DNA of 64,000 bases from CALNYS01 sp942490855 (GCA_942490855.1 CALNYS010000004.1:1054001-1118000); one strand, 5' to 3'; shown: positions 7,683-17,332, numbered from the stretch's first letter. Notes: generated by a model not told the origin, from the sequence alone. Made by a program: numbers and translations.

Positions 7683-8734
7683 TGAGCGCCGAACGCGGGG
7701 TTTCACAAGACGAACTGCTGGCCTGGATCGAAGAGGCCGGTGATCCCGCGACGCTCGCGGACATCGGGCGTCGTCTCGCTCTGGACCCGGAGCTCGAGAC
7801 GTGGGCGAGCGGCGCGCGCGCCGACCGCGCCGGTGTGATCCTGCTGGGCGAGGCCCACGCGCGGGAGGCCCCGCGGGGGATGTGGCGCGAGGCGCTGGCC
7901 GAGGCCGAGCGCCGCGCCCTGTTGCTCGAACACGAAATCGAACCCGAACGCGGCCCGTTCAGGCTGCGGGTCACCCCGGTCCGTCTGGGCATCGCCGCGG
8001 CCGTGCTGATCGTGGTGAGCCTTGGGACGATCGCCCCGCTGATTGTCCCGCAGGGCGGGAGCGGCGGCCTCGCCGCGGCGCCACACGGCGAGCCGACGCG
8101 GTCGGACGTCGAGACGCTCACCCCGACCCTGGTGCTCGGCGAGAGCGCGGTCGCCGGGCGTTCGTTGGCGCATTCGGTCGAGCTCGCCCGCGGGCAGGCG
8201 GTCCCGGAGGCGCGTGCGACGCTGGCGTCGTTCGCTGACGGGTGGGCGGCGGACCCGAACGGGCTGGTCGCCGGGCGGACGATGGCGGGGCTGAACTTCG
8301 GGAACACCGAGGTGTTGACGGCGCGCCGCCGGGCGATGCCGGGGGCGTTCCCGGAGTCGTGGGGCATGTCCCACGAGCGGGCGCGCCGGCTGGCGCAGGA
8401 CGGGCGGTTGGTGGTGCGTGTGCGCACGGGCGACGTGGACGGGTACATCGAGCGTCTTCTTGGCGCGATGGGGCGTCGGGCGACGCTCGAGAGCTCGGGG
8501 CTGGCGTCTGACGTCAACGGCGTGGCGGCCCCGGCGTCGCTGGCGCTGCGTGCGCCGGCGGGCAAGCTCGAGCGGGCGCTGCGGTTGTGCGCGATCAACG
8601 CGTCGGACGTCTCGCTGAGCGAGGCGCCGGCGACCGGGCGACCCGGGGCGTGGGCCGAGGCCGCGCTGTGGTGGGCCGGCGGCACGGGCGATGGCGGCGT
8701 GCGTCTGTACGTCGAGCCCGCGACCGACGACTGA
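7682..8734 (+). CDS. membrane protein, probable anti-sigma factor
   Basis: A 350-residue protein starting at ATG 7682, overlapping the sigma-factor stop (a GTG three bases earlier is also possible). The first ~95 residues are soluble and acidic/helical. One transmembrane helix follows (LGIAAAVLIVVSLGTIAPLI, about residues 101-121) and then a large outer part with no recognised domain. Coupling to an ECF sigma gene and this one-span layout are the standard arrangement for an anti-sigma factor, but there is no clear zinc-binding HxxxCxxC motif. The call therefore rests mainly on context. The gene ends 25 bases before the convergent gene's stop. Confidence 0.55.
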   Translation: MSAERGVSQDELLAWIEEAGDPATLADIGRRLALDPELETWASGARADRAGVILLGEAHAREAPRGMWREALAEAERRALLLEHEIEPERGPFRLRVTPVRLGIAAAVLIVVSLGTIAPLIVPQGGSGGLAAAPHGEPTRSDVETLTPTLVLGESAVAGRSLAHSVELARGQAVPEARATLASFADGWAADPNGLVAGRTMAGLNFGNTEVLTARRRAMPGAFPESWGMSHERARRLAQDGRLVVRVRTGDVDGYIERLLGAMGRRATLESSGLASDVNGVAAPASLALRAPAGKLERALRLCAINASDVSLSEAPATGRPGAWAEAALWWAGGTGDGGVRLYVEPATDD

Positions 8735-8759
8735 GCGCGGTTTTCTGTTCTTTTTCGGC

Positions 8760-9155
8760 TTACTGGAACGAGCGCGGGCGGCGCTGAGCGACCGCGGGGC
8801 GGGTGCGTTGCGCGCTGGCGTGGCGCCTGACGGCGGGGGCTGGCGTGCTGGACGACGCGCGGGCGGGGTGGTCGTCGGCGTCGTCGATCCCGGCCCGTCG
8901 TCGGGTCGATCGGCGGTCGAGCGACTGGAAGACGATGGTGGCGGCGGGGAGGACGAAGAGCCCGAGGAGGCCCAGGAGCCGCCAGGGCGTGGCCTGCGCG
9001 AGGCGTGCGGGGTCGAACCAGAGCCAGAGCGCGGCGCCCCCGGCGACGAAGCACGCGAACCCGATCGCGACGATGAGCCCGGTGAGCGCGCGCGATCTCC
9101 AGCGGGTGGCTGAACAAGCGTCGCGGGGCTCGGGCTGTTCGGGGGATCGTGGCAT
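8760..9155 (-). CDS. small two-helix membrane protein
   Basis: Starting at ATG 9155, a 131-residue protein with two close transmembrane helices (LTGLIVAIGFACFVAGGAAL and WRLLGLLGLFVLPAATIVFQ) and a basic, low-complexity C-terminus. No family is recognised. It is convergent with the anti-sigma-like gene and divergent from bamA, so it is probably transcribed alone. The C-terminal tail rich in Arg, Ala and Pro may be poorly conserved. Confidence 0.5.
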   Translation of the reverse strand: MPRSPEQPEPRDACSATRWRSRALTGLIVAIGFACFVAGGAALWLWFDPARLAQATPWRLLGLLGLFVLPAATIVFQSLDRRSTRRRAGIDDADDHPARASSSTPAPAVRRHASAQRTRPAVAQRRPRSFQ

Positions 9156-9293
9156 GGCGTTCCGGGGGCGGCCGGTGAACGTATCCGTCCCTCGCGGGAG
9201 CGCCAAGAGCAGTGCGCGCGGTGAAGTGTCCCAAAAAGATTCAAGGCGGCGCGGTTGTTGGCGCGCGGCGCTATCGGGTACCTTCACCCGCCT

Positions 9294-11849
9294 GTGACCT
9301 CTCTCCTCCCGAACCGTGCGATCGCGCTGCGAGTCGCGTGCCTGTCGCTCGCGGCGTGCGCCGGAGCGGCGGTTGCGCAGGACGCGCCGGTCGAGGCGCC
9401 GACCGACGCGGCGGTGGAGCGGGCCGTCTCGCCGCTGGCGGCGTTCGAGGAGCGTCTGATCCGCGAGGTCCGTCTGATCGGTCTCGAGCGCGTGAGCGAG
9501 CAGCTGGTGCGCAACACGCTGCGCACGATCGAGGGGCGCCCGGTGTCGCTGGCGACGGTGAGCCAGGACATCAGGAACCTGCACCGTCTCGGGGAGTTCC
9601 GCCAGATCGAGGCGTCGGCGGAGCTGTACGAGGACGGCTCGGTCGCGGTGATCTACACGTTCAACGAGGCGCCGATCCTTGCGGACATCGTGGTGGTCGG
9701 GAACGTCGAGGTGCCGAGCGACGACATCGCGCGAGCGGCGGCGGGCGCGCAGCTGACGGCGGGGACGCCGATCGACGACTTCCGCGTGGATCAGGCGGCG
9801 CGCGCCGTTGAAGAGATGTACAAGCGCAAGGGGTACTTCGCGGTCGAGGTGACGATCGACCGCGCCGACCTCGACGAGACGGGCGTGGTGACGCTGCGGG
9901 TGCGCGAGGGGCAGCAGGCCCGGGTGGCGCGGATCGATTTCGTGGGCAACGATTCCATCGAGGCCAAGCGCCTGCGACCGACGATCCGGACGAAGTCGGC
10001 CTCGTGGTTCCGCACGGGGCCGTACGACCCGCGCCAGCTCGGCGACGACGCGGGCGCGATCGTGCGCTACTACACAGAGCGCGGGTACCTCGACGCGCGG
10101 GCCGACTGGCGCGCGATCCCCAGCCCCAACGGGCGCGAGGTGATCATCGAGTACCTCATCGACGAGGGCGACCTGTACACGCTGCGCGCCGTGCGCGCTG
10201 TCGGGCCCGACGGCGCGGCGCTGACGGTCTTCGACGACGAGCAGCTCGCGGCGCTCGTCCGGATCAAGCCGGGCGACGCGATCGACCGCCCGCTGCTCGA
10301 GGCGAGCGCCAACGCCGTCCTCGACGCCTACTGGCGGATGGGGTACGTGGACGCCCAGCTGCGCCCCAGCCCGCGCCGGGCGACGGGCGAGGACGCGTTC
10401 GGCGAGGGGTGGTCGGGCACGCCCACCGCGTTCTACGAGCTGCTCGTCGCGAACGAGGAGCCCGTCGCAGATCTCCGGCTGGTGATCAACGAGGGCGAGC
10501 GCTACCGCACGGGCGAGGTGATCGTGCGCGGCAACGCGATCACGCGGTCTGACGTTATCCGGCGCGAGGTGCGGGTCACGCCGGGCGAGCCGCTCGACCG
10601 CGTGGGCGTGGAGCAGACGCAGGAGCGGCTCGAGCGTTCGACGCTCTTTGCGCGACCGTCGGCGGGCGACCCCAACGCCGGGCCCCGGGTGGAGATCCTC
10701 CCCGAGGACCCCGCGATGCCCGGGTACCGCGACGTGCTCGTTGAGGTGACGGAGACGAACACGAGCTCGTTCAACTTCGGCGCGGCGGTGAGTTCAGATA
10801 GCGGCGTGGCGGGGTTTGTTGAGACGCGGTTCTGGAACTTTGATCTGCGCGACCCGCCCGAGTCGTTCGCCGACTGGTCGAGCGGGCGTTCTTTCCGCGG
10901 CGGCGGGCAGTCGCTGACGCTGCGCGCCTCGCCGGGCACGGAGATCCAGAACTACACGATTTCCTTTACGGACCCGTACGTCCTCGAAAAGGATCTCTCG
11001 CTGACGACGAGCGCGTCGATCGTGGACCGGATCTTTGACGACTACGACCAGGGCACGCGCGCGGCGCGGGTGGCGATCGGTCGTCGGTTCGGCGAGCGCT
11101 GGACGGGCGCCGCGAGCCTGCGCTACAACACGATCGACCTGAGCGACATCGACACGGACGCCCCGGTGGACGTCTTCGCGGTCGAGGACGAGCACAGTTT
11201 CTTCGGCGCGGGCATGACGTTCACGCGCACGAGCGTGCCGAGCGACCAGCGTCTCTCGCCGGGCGAGGGCTCGCGGACGGAGCTGAGCGTCGAGCAGATC
11301 TTCGGCGACTTCGAGTTCACGCGTCTGAACTTCGAGCACGTCGCGTTCCTGACCATCGGCGAGGACTTCCTCGGGCGTCGTCAGATCGTGTCGACGCGTG
11401 TGGCGGCGGGGTACATCCCGCAGGAGAACGAGTCGCCGGTGTACGAGCGGTACTACCTGGGCGGTCGTTCGTTCCGCGGGTTCGATTTCCGCGGGGTCTC
11501 GCCGCGCGGGATCCGCAACGACAACATGATGCTCGGGAGCGACCCGATCGGCGGGGACTGGTCGTTCTTTCTGGGTCTGCAGTACGAGCACCCGCTGGTG
11601 GGCGTGGTGCCGGCGGGTCGCGGGCGGATGGACCCGATGATCTCGGCGGTGTTCTTCGTGGACTCGGGCACGGTCCAGCAGGATTTCGGGTTTGACGAGT
11701 ACCGCGTGAGCGTGGGCGCGGGTCTTCGCGTGCGGGTGCCGCAGCTGACGAGCGTGCCGCTGGCGTTCGACTTCGCGATCCCGGTTCTCGACGAGCAGGG
11801 CGACCAGACGCAGGTGTTCAGCTTCTCGGTGGACATCCCGCTGCGCTGA
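9294..11849 (+). CDS. bamA: outer membrane assembly factor BamA (Omp85)
   Basis: An 851-residue precursor with a signal peptide (LACLSL-type core ending AAVAQ|D). It has about five POTRA domains in the first ~430 residues, for example IREVRLIGLERVSEQLVRNT, ADIVVVGNVEVPSDDI and RIDFVGNDSIEAKRLRP. A C-terminal beta-barrel of ~400 residues follows. The barrel contains the L6 loop motif GGRSFRGF, equivalent to the VRGF/Y signature of Omp85 proteins. The product folds and inserts beta-barrel proteins into the outer membrane. The GTG at 9294 is chosen because it gives a clean signal peptide; a TTG at 9255 would add an odd leader. It is followed by a Skp-like chaperone gene and the lpx genes, a classical envelope operon order. 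Confidence 0.92.
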   Translation: MTSLLPNRAIALRVACLSLAACAGAAVAQDAPVEAPTDAAVERAVSPLAAFEERLIREVRLIGLERVSEQLVRNTLRTIEGRPVSLATVSQDIRNLHRLGEFRQIEASAELYEDGSVAVIYTFNEAPILADIVVVGNVEVPSDDIARAAAGAQLTAGTPIDDFRVDQAARAVEEMYKRKGYFAVEVTIDRADLDETGVVTLRVREGQQARVARIDFVGNDSIEAKRLRPTIRTKSASWFRTGPYDPRQLGDDAGAIVRYYTERGYLDARADWRAIPSPNGREVIIEYLIDEGDLYTLRAVRAVGPDGAALTVFDDEQLAALVRIKPGDAIDRPLLEASANAVLDAYWRMGYVDAQLRPSPRRATGEDAFGEGWSGTPTAFYELLVANEEPVADLRLVINEGERYRTGEVIVRGNAITRSDVIRREVRVTPGEPLDRVGVEQTQERLERSTLFARPSAGDPNAGPRVEILPEDPAMPGYRDVLVEVTETNTSSFNFGAAVSSDSGVAGFVETRFWNFDLRDPPESFADWSSGRSFRGGGQSLTLRASPGTEIQNYTISFTDPYVLEKDLSLTTSASIVDRIFDDYDQGTRAARVAIGRRFGERWTGAASLRYNTIDLSDIDTDAPVDVFAVEDEHSFFGAGMTFTRTSVPSDQRLSPGEGSRTELSVEQIFGDFEFTRLNFEHVAFLTIGEDFLGRRQIVSTRVAAGYIPQENESPVYERYYLGGRSFRGFDFRGVSPRGIRNDNMMLGSDPIGGDWSFFLGLQYEHPLVGVVPAGRGRMDPMISAVFFVDSGTVQQDFGFDEYRVSVGAGLRVRVPQLTSVPLAFDFAIPVLDEQGDQTQVFSFSVDIPLR

Positions 11850-11902
11850 GCCTCCAGCGGTGTGATCGCGTATAGTTCGCGCACTCTAAGGAGGAAACGG
11901 CG

Positions 11903-12515
11903 ATGCCCCGCACCCGTAATTGTACACTGTGTTCGCGCTGGTCGTGGTCTTGGCTCGCTGGTTCCATGCAGGCCGTCTCGGCGCGCACGCGCCCTCCCGA
12001 CGCCGATGGTGGCGACGATCAACATCACCAGCGTGATCAACGGTCTCGACGAGATCGAAGCACGTCAGAACCAGCTCAAGACGTTCATCGCCGAGCGGTC
12101 CAACATGATCGACGGGCTCAACAAGGAATTCGAGATCGCAAAGAGCGAGTTCGACCTGCTCCCGAGCGAGGGCTCCGCCCGGCGCGGCAAGGCCGAGGTG
12201 CTCGAGCGCTTCCGGATGCAGATCCGTTTCGAGTCCGAGCTCGCCGACGCGCTCATCAACAACCGTCGCGGCGAGATCTTCGCGGGTCTCTTTGACAAGA
12301 TCGACGCTTCGGTTTCAGAGCTCGCCACAAGCCGTGGCTACACGCTGGTGCTGTCTGACGACCAGGAGTCCGGCGCCCCGAGCAACCCGACCGAGCAGCA
12401 GGCGCGGGCGGCGATCTACGGGCGTCGCGTGATGTTCGCCGACGGGAGCGTCGACATCACCGACGAGCTGATCGAGATGATGAACAACCAGTGGAAGACC
12501 GGGCAGGGGCCCTGA
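11903..12515 (+). CDS. skp: OmpH/Skp-family periplasmic chaperone, frame-broken at 5' end
   Basis: An AAGGAGG ribosome-binding site (11888-11894) precedes ATG 11903. The signal peptide reads across frames: MPRTRN in one frame, TVFALVVVLA in a second, AGSMQAVSARTRPP back in the first, and the mature protein from VATINITSVINGLDEIEARQ in a third. Three small indels in ~100 bases are needed to explain this. The remaining ~165 residues are intact and show the OmpH helical hairpin (RQNQLKTFIAERSNMIDGL, later IDASVSELATSRGYTLVLSD). Skp-type chaperones escort outer-membrane proteins to BamA, which fits the position directly after bamA. The breaks are probably sequence errors because the mature part is well preserved. 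Confidence 0.75.
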
Positions 12516-12522
12516 ACCGCCC

Positions 12523-13577
12523 GTGAGCGAGCTGGACACGACGAGCGGTGAGCTTGCCGAGCACCTCGGCGCGGAGCTCGTGGGCGACCCCGGGGTGCGC
12601 GTGCGCGGCGTGGAGGCGATCGAGCACGCCGGCCCCGAGCACCTGACGTTTATCCGCGACGGGAAGAACGCGAGCGGGTGGGCGACGAGCCGCGCGGGGG
12701 CGGCGATCGTCACGCGCGGGGTGGAGACGCCGGCGCGCGACGGCGGCGCCATCCTTTATGTAGACGACGCCGACCGCGCGATGATCACGCTGCTCGAGCA
12801 GGCGACCCCGCCGCACTCGCGACCCGACGAGGGCACGCACCCGTCGGCGGTGATCGACCCGAGCGCGACGCTGGGCGTCGGGGTCCGGATCGGCCCGGGC
12901 GTGTGGGTGGGCCCCGGGGCCAGCGTGGGCGACGCGGTGATCCTGCACGCGGGCGTCTGGGTGGGGGCGAACGCGAAGATCGGCGCCGGGAGCGACTTAC
13001 GATCGAGTGTGGTGATCGAAGACCGCTGCGAGATCGGGCGCGGGGTGATGATTCATCCCAATACGGTGATCGGGGCGGACGGCTTCGGTTATCGGCCGTC
13101 TGATGACGGGCGATCCATCGTCAAGATCCCCCACGCGGGGTGGGTCGAGATCGGTGACGGGGTCGAGATCGGCGCGTGCACGACGATTGATAGGGGGAAG
13201 TTCGGTCCGACGCGGATCGGCGCGGGGACGAAGATCGACAATCAGGTCCAAATCGGGCACAATTGTCGGATCGGGCGCTGCTGTATCATCTGCGGGACGA
13301 CCGGCATCGCCGGTTCGGTGGAGATCGGTGACGGCGTCACCCTCGGCGGAGGCGTACGGATCCGCGACAACGTGTCAAGATCGGTCCCGGCGCAACGCTC
13401 GGCGGGCGGCTCCGGGCTAGGCGGCGACATGCCAGGCGGAGCGACATGGTTGGGCACCCCCCGCTCGAGAGTCGGCGTCGACGGCCCAGCGAGACATGCT
13501 GGCGAACGTCGGGCTCGCCGAAGCGGCTGCGAGACCTCCGCAAACGGATCAAGCAACTAGAACGTGAGACGACGTGA
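12523..13577 (+). CDS. lpxD: UDP-3-O-acylglucosamine N-acyltransferase LpxD, frame-broken near 3' end
   Basis: The third acyl-transfer step enzyme of lipid A synthesis. An N-terminal uridine-binding domain (to about residue 100) is followed by the left-handed beta-helix hexapeptide repeats (HPSAVIDPSATLGVGVRIGP and on). It carries the catalytic histidine region (DNQVQIGHNCRIGRCCIICG) and NTVIGADGFGYRP. After about 13370 the frame slips (KIGPGATLGG in another frame), returns near 13405 (LGGDMPGGATWLGTP), and slips again between 13460 and 13530. It ends as PKRLRDLRKRIKQLERETT with TGA at 13575-13577. That true stop overlaps the GTG of lpxC (GTGA). Without the correction the protein would end in nonsense at 13560. 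The enzyme is needed for LPS, so errors in the sequence are the simplest explanation. Confidence 0.88.
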
Positions 13578-14892
13578 CGATGGTCGCTGAACAGCAACGC
13601 ACCCTGGCCTCCCCCGCGAAGATTTCGGGGCGCGGTCTGTTTACGGGGGCGAGCGTCACGGCGACGATCCACCCGGCCGAGGCGGGCAGCGGGGTCGCGT
13701 TCCAGCGGTCGGACCTGCCAGGGTCTGAGCCGATCCCCGCGAGCGTGTGCGAAACGTCGTGAGCCGACCGCGCCGGACAGCGCTGCAGGTCGGCGACGCG
13801 GTCGTCGAGACGGTCGAGCACTGCCTGTCCGGCCTCGCCGGGCTGGGCGTGGACAACGCGATGATTGAGATCGACGGCCCCGAACTGCCCGCCGGCGACG
13901 GCTCAGCGATGCCCTTCGTCACCGCGGTCGAGAACGCCGGCCTGGTTGAACAGGACGCGCCGCGCGACCCGCTGGTCGTCACCGAACCCGTCACCATCCG
14001 CGAGGGCGACGCGATGATCGCCGCGTTCCCCAACGGCGGGGCCGGCATGGACGTCCTCTACGACCTCGACTTCGGCGGGGCCTCGGTGATCGGGCGCCAG
14101 ATCCACGCGTTCACGCTCGAGCCGCGCTCCTACACCGAGAAGATCGCCCCGGCCCGCACGTTCTCGACGCTCTCGGACGCTCAGAAGCTCCGCGAGGCGG
14201 GGATGTTCGAGCACCTGACGCCCAAGGACATGCTGGTCATCGGCGAGGCGGGGCCCATCGACAACGCGTTCCGGTTCGAGGACGAGCCGGTGCGTCACAA
14301 GCTGCTGGACCTGATCGGCGACCTGTCGCTGGTCGGGCGCCCCCTGCACGGGCGGATCGTCGCGAGCCGTTCGGGGCACAACCTGAACCAGCGGATGGCG
14401 CGGGCGCTCATCGAACAGGCGGCCGACGCGGAGCACGCGCTGGCCCCGGCGATGGACATCCGGCAGATCATGCGCCTGCTGCCCCACCGCTACCCCATGG
14501 TGCTGGTGGACCGGGTGCTGGAGCTCGACGGCGACCAGCGCGCCGTCGGCGTGAAGAACGTCTCAATCAACGAACCGTTTTTCCAGGGGCACTACCCCGG
14601 TTCGCCGATTATGCCTGGTGTGCTCATCGTGGAAGCGATGAGCCAGCTCGGTGGTCTGATGCTCAGCCGGAAACTGGAGCGGACGGGCAAGATCGCGGTG
14701 CTCCTGAGTCTCGACAAGGTGAAGCTACGTCACCCCGTGCGTCCCGGAGATCAGCTCGTGATGGAAACCGAACGGATGCGAGCGACCAACCGCTTCGGCG
14801 AGGTCGCGGCACGCGCCTTCGTCGCTGGCAACATGGTCGCCGAGGCGTCGATCAAGTTCATGATGGTGGACGCGGAGCAGGAAGAGCGATGA
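13574..14892 (+). CDS. lpxC/fabZ: LpxC-FabZ fusion, one frameshift near 13745
   Basis: A bifunctional protein. The N-terminal part is UDP-3-O-acyl-GlcNAc deacetylase, the committed step of lipid A synthesis; the C-terminal part is (3R)-hydroxyacyl-ACP dehydratase. The first 58 residues, from GTG 13574 (LASPAKISGRGLFTGASVTA), are in one frame. From about 13745 the protein continues in another (NVVSRPRRTALQVGDAVVET). Zinc ligands are visible: His in TVEHCLSGLAGLGVDNA, and His and Asp in RHKLLDLIGDLSLVG, with the catalytic His in SGH. The FabZ part starts near DIRQIMRLLPHRYPMVLVDR and has the active-site block FFQGHYPGSPIMPGVLIVEA. Such fusions are known in Bacteroidetes and planctomycetes. Its stop overlaps the lpxA start (ATGA). 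Confidence 0.93.
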
Positions 14893-15734
14893 ACCATATC
14901 GACCCCCACAGCTTCCCTGCGGTGCACCCGACCGCGGTGATCGACGCCGAAGCCGACATCCACCCCAGCGCGCGGATCGGCCCGTACTGCGTGATCGACG
15001 GTCCGGTCACCGTCGGCGCCGGCACCATCCTGCACAACCACGTCGTCATCCACGGGCCCACCACGCTGGGCGAGGACAACGTCGTTTACCCGTACGCGGT
15101 GCTCGGCGCCGAGCCGCAGGACCTCAAGTACCGCGGCAGCGCCACCGAGCTCATCATCGGCGACCGCAACCGCATCCGCGAGCACGCCACGCTCCACCGC
15201 GGCACGGAAGTCGGCGGCGGCAAGACCGTCCTCGGCTCCGACTGCCTGCTCATGGTCGGCGCCCACGTCGCCCACGACTGCGTGATCGAAGACTCCGTCG
15301 TCATCGCCAACGGCGTGATGCTCGGCGGGCACTGCTCCATCGAGTTCGGCGCCACCATCGCCGGCGGCGCGGGCGTGCACCACTTCACGACCGTCGGGCC
15401 CTACGCCTTCGTCGGCGGGATGGCCCGCATCGTCAAGGACGTGCCGCCTTACATCGTCGTCGAGGGCAACCCGGCCGAACCGCGCAAGGTGAACACCACC
15501 GCGCTGGTGCGCCGCGGGTTCTCCCCCGCGGAGGTCGAGGGCGTGCGCCACGCGTTCAAGCGCCTGTACCGCAACATGGACGAGCCGATGATGAAGGTCG
15601 TCGAGGAGCTGCGCAAGGGCGACGTGCCCGAGCCGGTCATGAAGCTCTGCGACTTCATCGAGCGCACCATGATGGGCGTCAACGGGCGCTACCGCGAGTG
15701 CCTCCGCGACGCCGCGGCGCCCAGGTTCAAGTAA
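14889..15734 (+). CDS. lpxA: UDP-GlcNAc acyltransferase LpxA
   Basis: A 281-residue acyltransferase performing the first step of lipid A synthesis, using the (R)-3-hydroxyacyl-ACP species with which FabZ also works. Hexapeptide beta-helix repeats fill the first ~190 residues (VHPTAVIDAEADIHPSARIG and on). The catalytic histidine is H129 in VGAHVAHDC, and the helical C-terminal domain follows (FSPAEVEGVRHAFKRLYRNM). The ATG at 14889 overlaps the LpxC-FabZ stop by four bases, so lpxD, lpxC/fabZ and lpxA are all translationally coupled. The frame is intact. It ends the envelope operon, since the next gene is convergent. Confidence 0.95.
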   Translation: MNHIDPHSFPAVHPTAVIDAEADIHPSARIGPYCVIDGPVTVGAGTILHNHVVIHGPTTLGEDNVVYPYAVLGAEPQDLKYRGSATELIIGDRNRIREHATLHRGTEVGGGKTVLGSDCLLMVGAHVAHDCVIEDSVVIANGVMLGGHCSIEFGATIAGGAGVHHFTTVGPYAFVGGMARIVKDVPPYIVVEGNPAEPRKVNTTALVRRGFSPAEVEGVRHAFKRLYRNMDEPMMKVVEELRKGDVPEPVMKLCDFIERTMMGVNGRYRECLRDAAAPRFK

Positions 15735-15749
15735 GCCCGACGTTTTTCG

Positions 15750-16505
15750 TTATCCCGTCCACGCCGCGAGCAGCGCCGCAAGGTCCGCCGACCCGGTCGC
15801 GCCGTCGCCGTCGAGGTCCGTCGCGCACGCGCCGGGCGAGCACGTGCCCCACGCGGCGAGCATGACCGCGAGGTCGCCCGCGTTGATCGCGCCGTCGCCG
15901 TCGAAGTCCGCCGGGCCGGCGAGCGCCCGCAGCTCCATGTCGTCGAAGTAGCCGGAGCCGTTCAAGCGGTTGGAGTCGTCGGTCATGATGACCAGCCCGA
16001 CCCCGACGCCCGCCGTGCCCTCGGGCGCGACCATCGAGACGCTCACGGGGTGCCAGACGTCATCGGCAAGGATCTGGCCTCCGATCGTCCCATCGAAGAC
16101 GGTCTCGAACGTGTGACCCGTGACGGCCGTGTTCTCCGCGTAGAAGACCAAACTGAGACCGACGATGTGCCCGCTGCCTGCGAGGGAATCGTCCGAGCGG
16201 TGCAGGGCGTAGCCGCTGAACTCGTACTCGACGCCGGGAGTGGCGGCGATGGCGGGCTCCGCGTTCGGGTTCAGGTGCTCGGCCTGCGTGGGGCCGGGCT
16301 GGAGGCTTGAGACCGGGAGCACCCGCATCGCGTTCATCCCGGTGCGCACCGTGCCGGTTGAGAGGGCCGACCCGGGGTACTCGTTCCAGAACGCGGGGAA
16401 ATTGTTGGAGTCGAGGTCCTCGAACCCGGGGTTCTCGAGCAGGTTCTGCCCGAGGGCGGGTGCGGCGAGTGAGAGAAGCATGATGGGGAAGGTGGCGGTA
16501 ATCAT
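15750..16505 (-). CDS. exported protein with C-terminal dockerin-like Asp/Gly repeat
   Basis: A 251-residue protein with a signal peptide (FPIMLLSLAAPALGQ|N). Its ~170-residue beta-sandwich-like domain begins LLENPGFEDLDSNNFPAFW, a pattern seen in carbohydrate-binding-like domains. The C-terminus has two dockerin-like calcium motifs, DFDGDGAINAGDLAVMLAAW and DLDGDGATGSADLAALLAAW, which are very common in Phycisphaerae exported proteins. An AGAGGA ribosome site precedes ATG 16505. The gene lies just downstream of a related exported protein that ends instead in a PEP-CTERM signal. The two share the leader and the first beta strands, so they are probably paralogues with different end modules. 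The ligand is unknown. Confidence 0.75.
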   Translation of the reverse strand: MITATFPIMLLSLAAPALGQNLLENPGFEDLDSNNFPAFWNEYPGSALSTGTVRTGMNAMRVLPVSSLQPGPTQAEHLNPNAEPAIAATPGVEYEFSGYALHRSDDSLAGSGHIVGLSLVFYAENTAVTGHTFETVFDGTIGGQILADDVWHPVSVSMVAPEGTAGVGVGLVIMTDDSNRLNGSGYFDDMELRALAGPADFDGDGAINAGDLAVMLAAWGTCSPGACATDLDGDGATGSADLAALLAAWTG

Positions 16506-16584
16506 TGGTGTGTTTTCCTCTGAACAGCTACTACGCCTGTGACGGAACCAAGCCGAGCGAATACCGAGCCATGGCGCGCGGGCG

Positions 16585-17247
16585 TCAGCCGCTCGGGCGC
16601 GTCTGCCTGCGTCTTCTGGTCGCGACCGCACCGAACCCGAAGAGCGCGACCGCCCCTGGCGCGGGCACGAGCGTCAGGGTCGCATCGTCGAAGAAGTAGC
16701 TTCCTTGCCACGCGAAGTCATCGTTGGCGTCGACTCGGACCACGGCGGTCACGGCGACCGCCCCCGCTGGCGCCGTCGCGGTTACGACCGCCCGCTGCCA
16801 CACGTCGAGCGGTTCATCGCCTAGCCCGGAGTAGACGACGGTCTCGACGATCCGTATCCAGTCCGGGTCTGAGTTCGAGAAGATGAGGCTGACGATCGCG
16901 GCGTGCCCGGTCCCTGCGGTCGGGTCGAACGATGGGTTCAGCACGTACGCCTCGAACATGAACGCGTCGCCGGGGCCGACGGCGGTCGGTTCGGTGAGAT
17001 CCGTGAAGTAGCGCTTCTGCCCGAGCCACGACTGGAGCGGGTTGACGCCTGCGACCCGTGCGGACCAATCGCCGGTGCGTGCCACCACGTCCGATGACGA
17101 AGCGCCGATAGAGGGGTCCCACCCGACCGGCCACGAGAAATCGGAGCCGTGCGAGACTTCTTCGAACCCAGCATTCAGGAGCATATTCTGCCCGAGAGCG
17201 GGGGCCGCGAGCGAGAGAGCCGCGAGTGCAGCAAATCGCATGGTCAT
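16585..17247 (-). CDS. exported protein with PEP-CTERM sorting signal
   Basis: A 220-residue protein beginning at ATG 17247, preceded by GGAGGAG. It has a signal peptide (FAALAALSLAAPALGQ|N) and a beta-rich domain starting MLLNAGFEEVSHGSDFSWPV, similar to the domain of the next gene. The C-terminus is a classic PEP-CTERM tripartite signal: VPAPG, a hydrophobic stretch (AVALFGFGAVA) and a basic end (TRRRRQTR). Such proteins are processed by an exosortase and usually end up at the cell surface or in exopolymer. No exosortase gene is in this window. It is probably co-transcribed with the dockerin-bearing paralogue 79 bases downstream. Confidence 0.8.
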   Translation of the reverse strand: MTMRFAALAALSLAAPALGQNMLLNAGFEEVSHGSDFSWPVGWDPSIGASSSDVVARTGDWSARVAGVNPLQSWLGQKRYFTDLTEPTAVGPGDAFMFEAYVLNPSFDPTAGTGHAAIVSLIFSNSDPDWIRIVETVVYSGLGDEPLDVWQRAVVTATAPAGAVAVTAVVRVDANDDFAWQGSYFFDDATLTLVPAPGAVALFGFGAVATRRRRQTRPSG

Positions 17248-17332
17248 GTGAGGGCTCCTCCGGATGAATCCTACCCCCGCGCGGGGTCTCCGCCGCTTCC
17301 AAAGCTGCGAAAACGGCTACGCTTCTCCTCCC

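Noticed and set aside
9255..9293. TTG start for bamA
   Set aside because: It would place 13 extra residues in front of a good signal peptide that begins properly at GTG 9294.
12523..13577. Programmed frameshifting in lpxD
   Set aside because: Three shifts in both directions, no slippery sequence with stimulator, and similar breaks in neighbours point to sequence errors.
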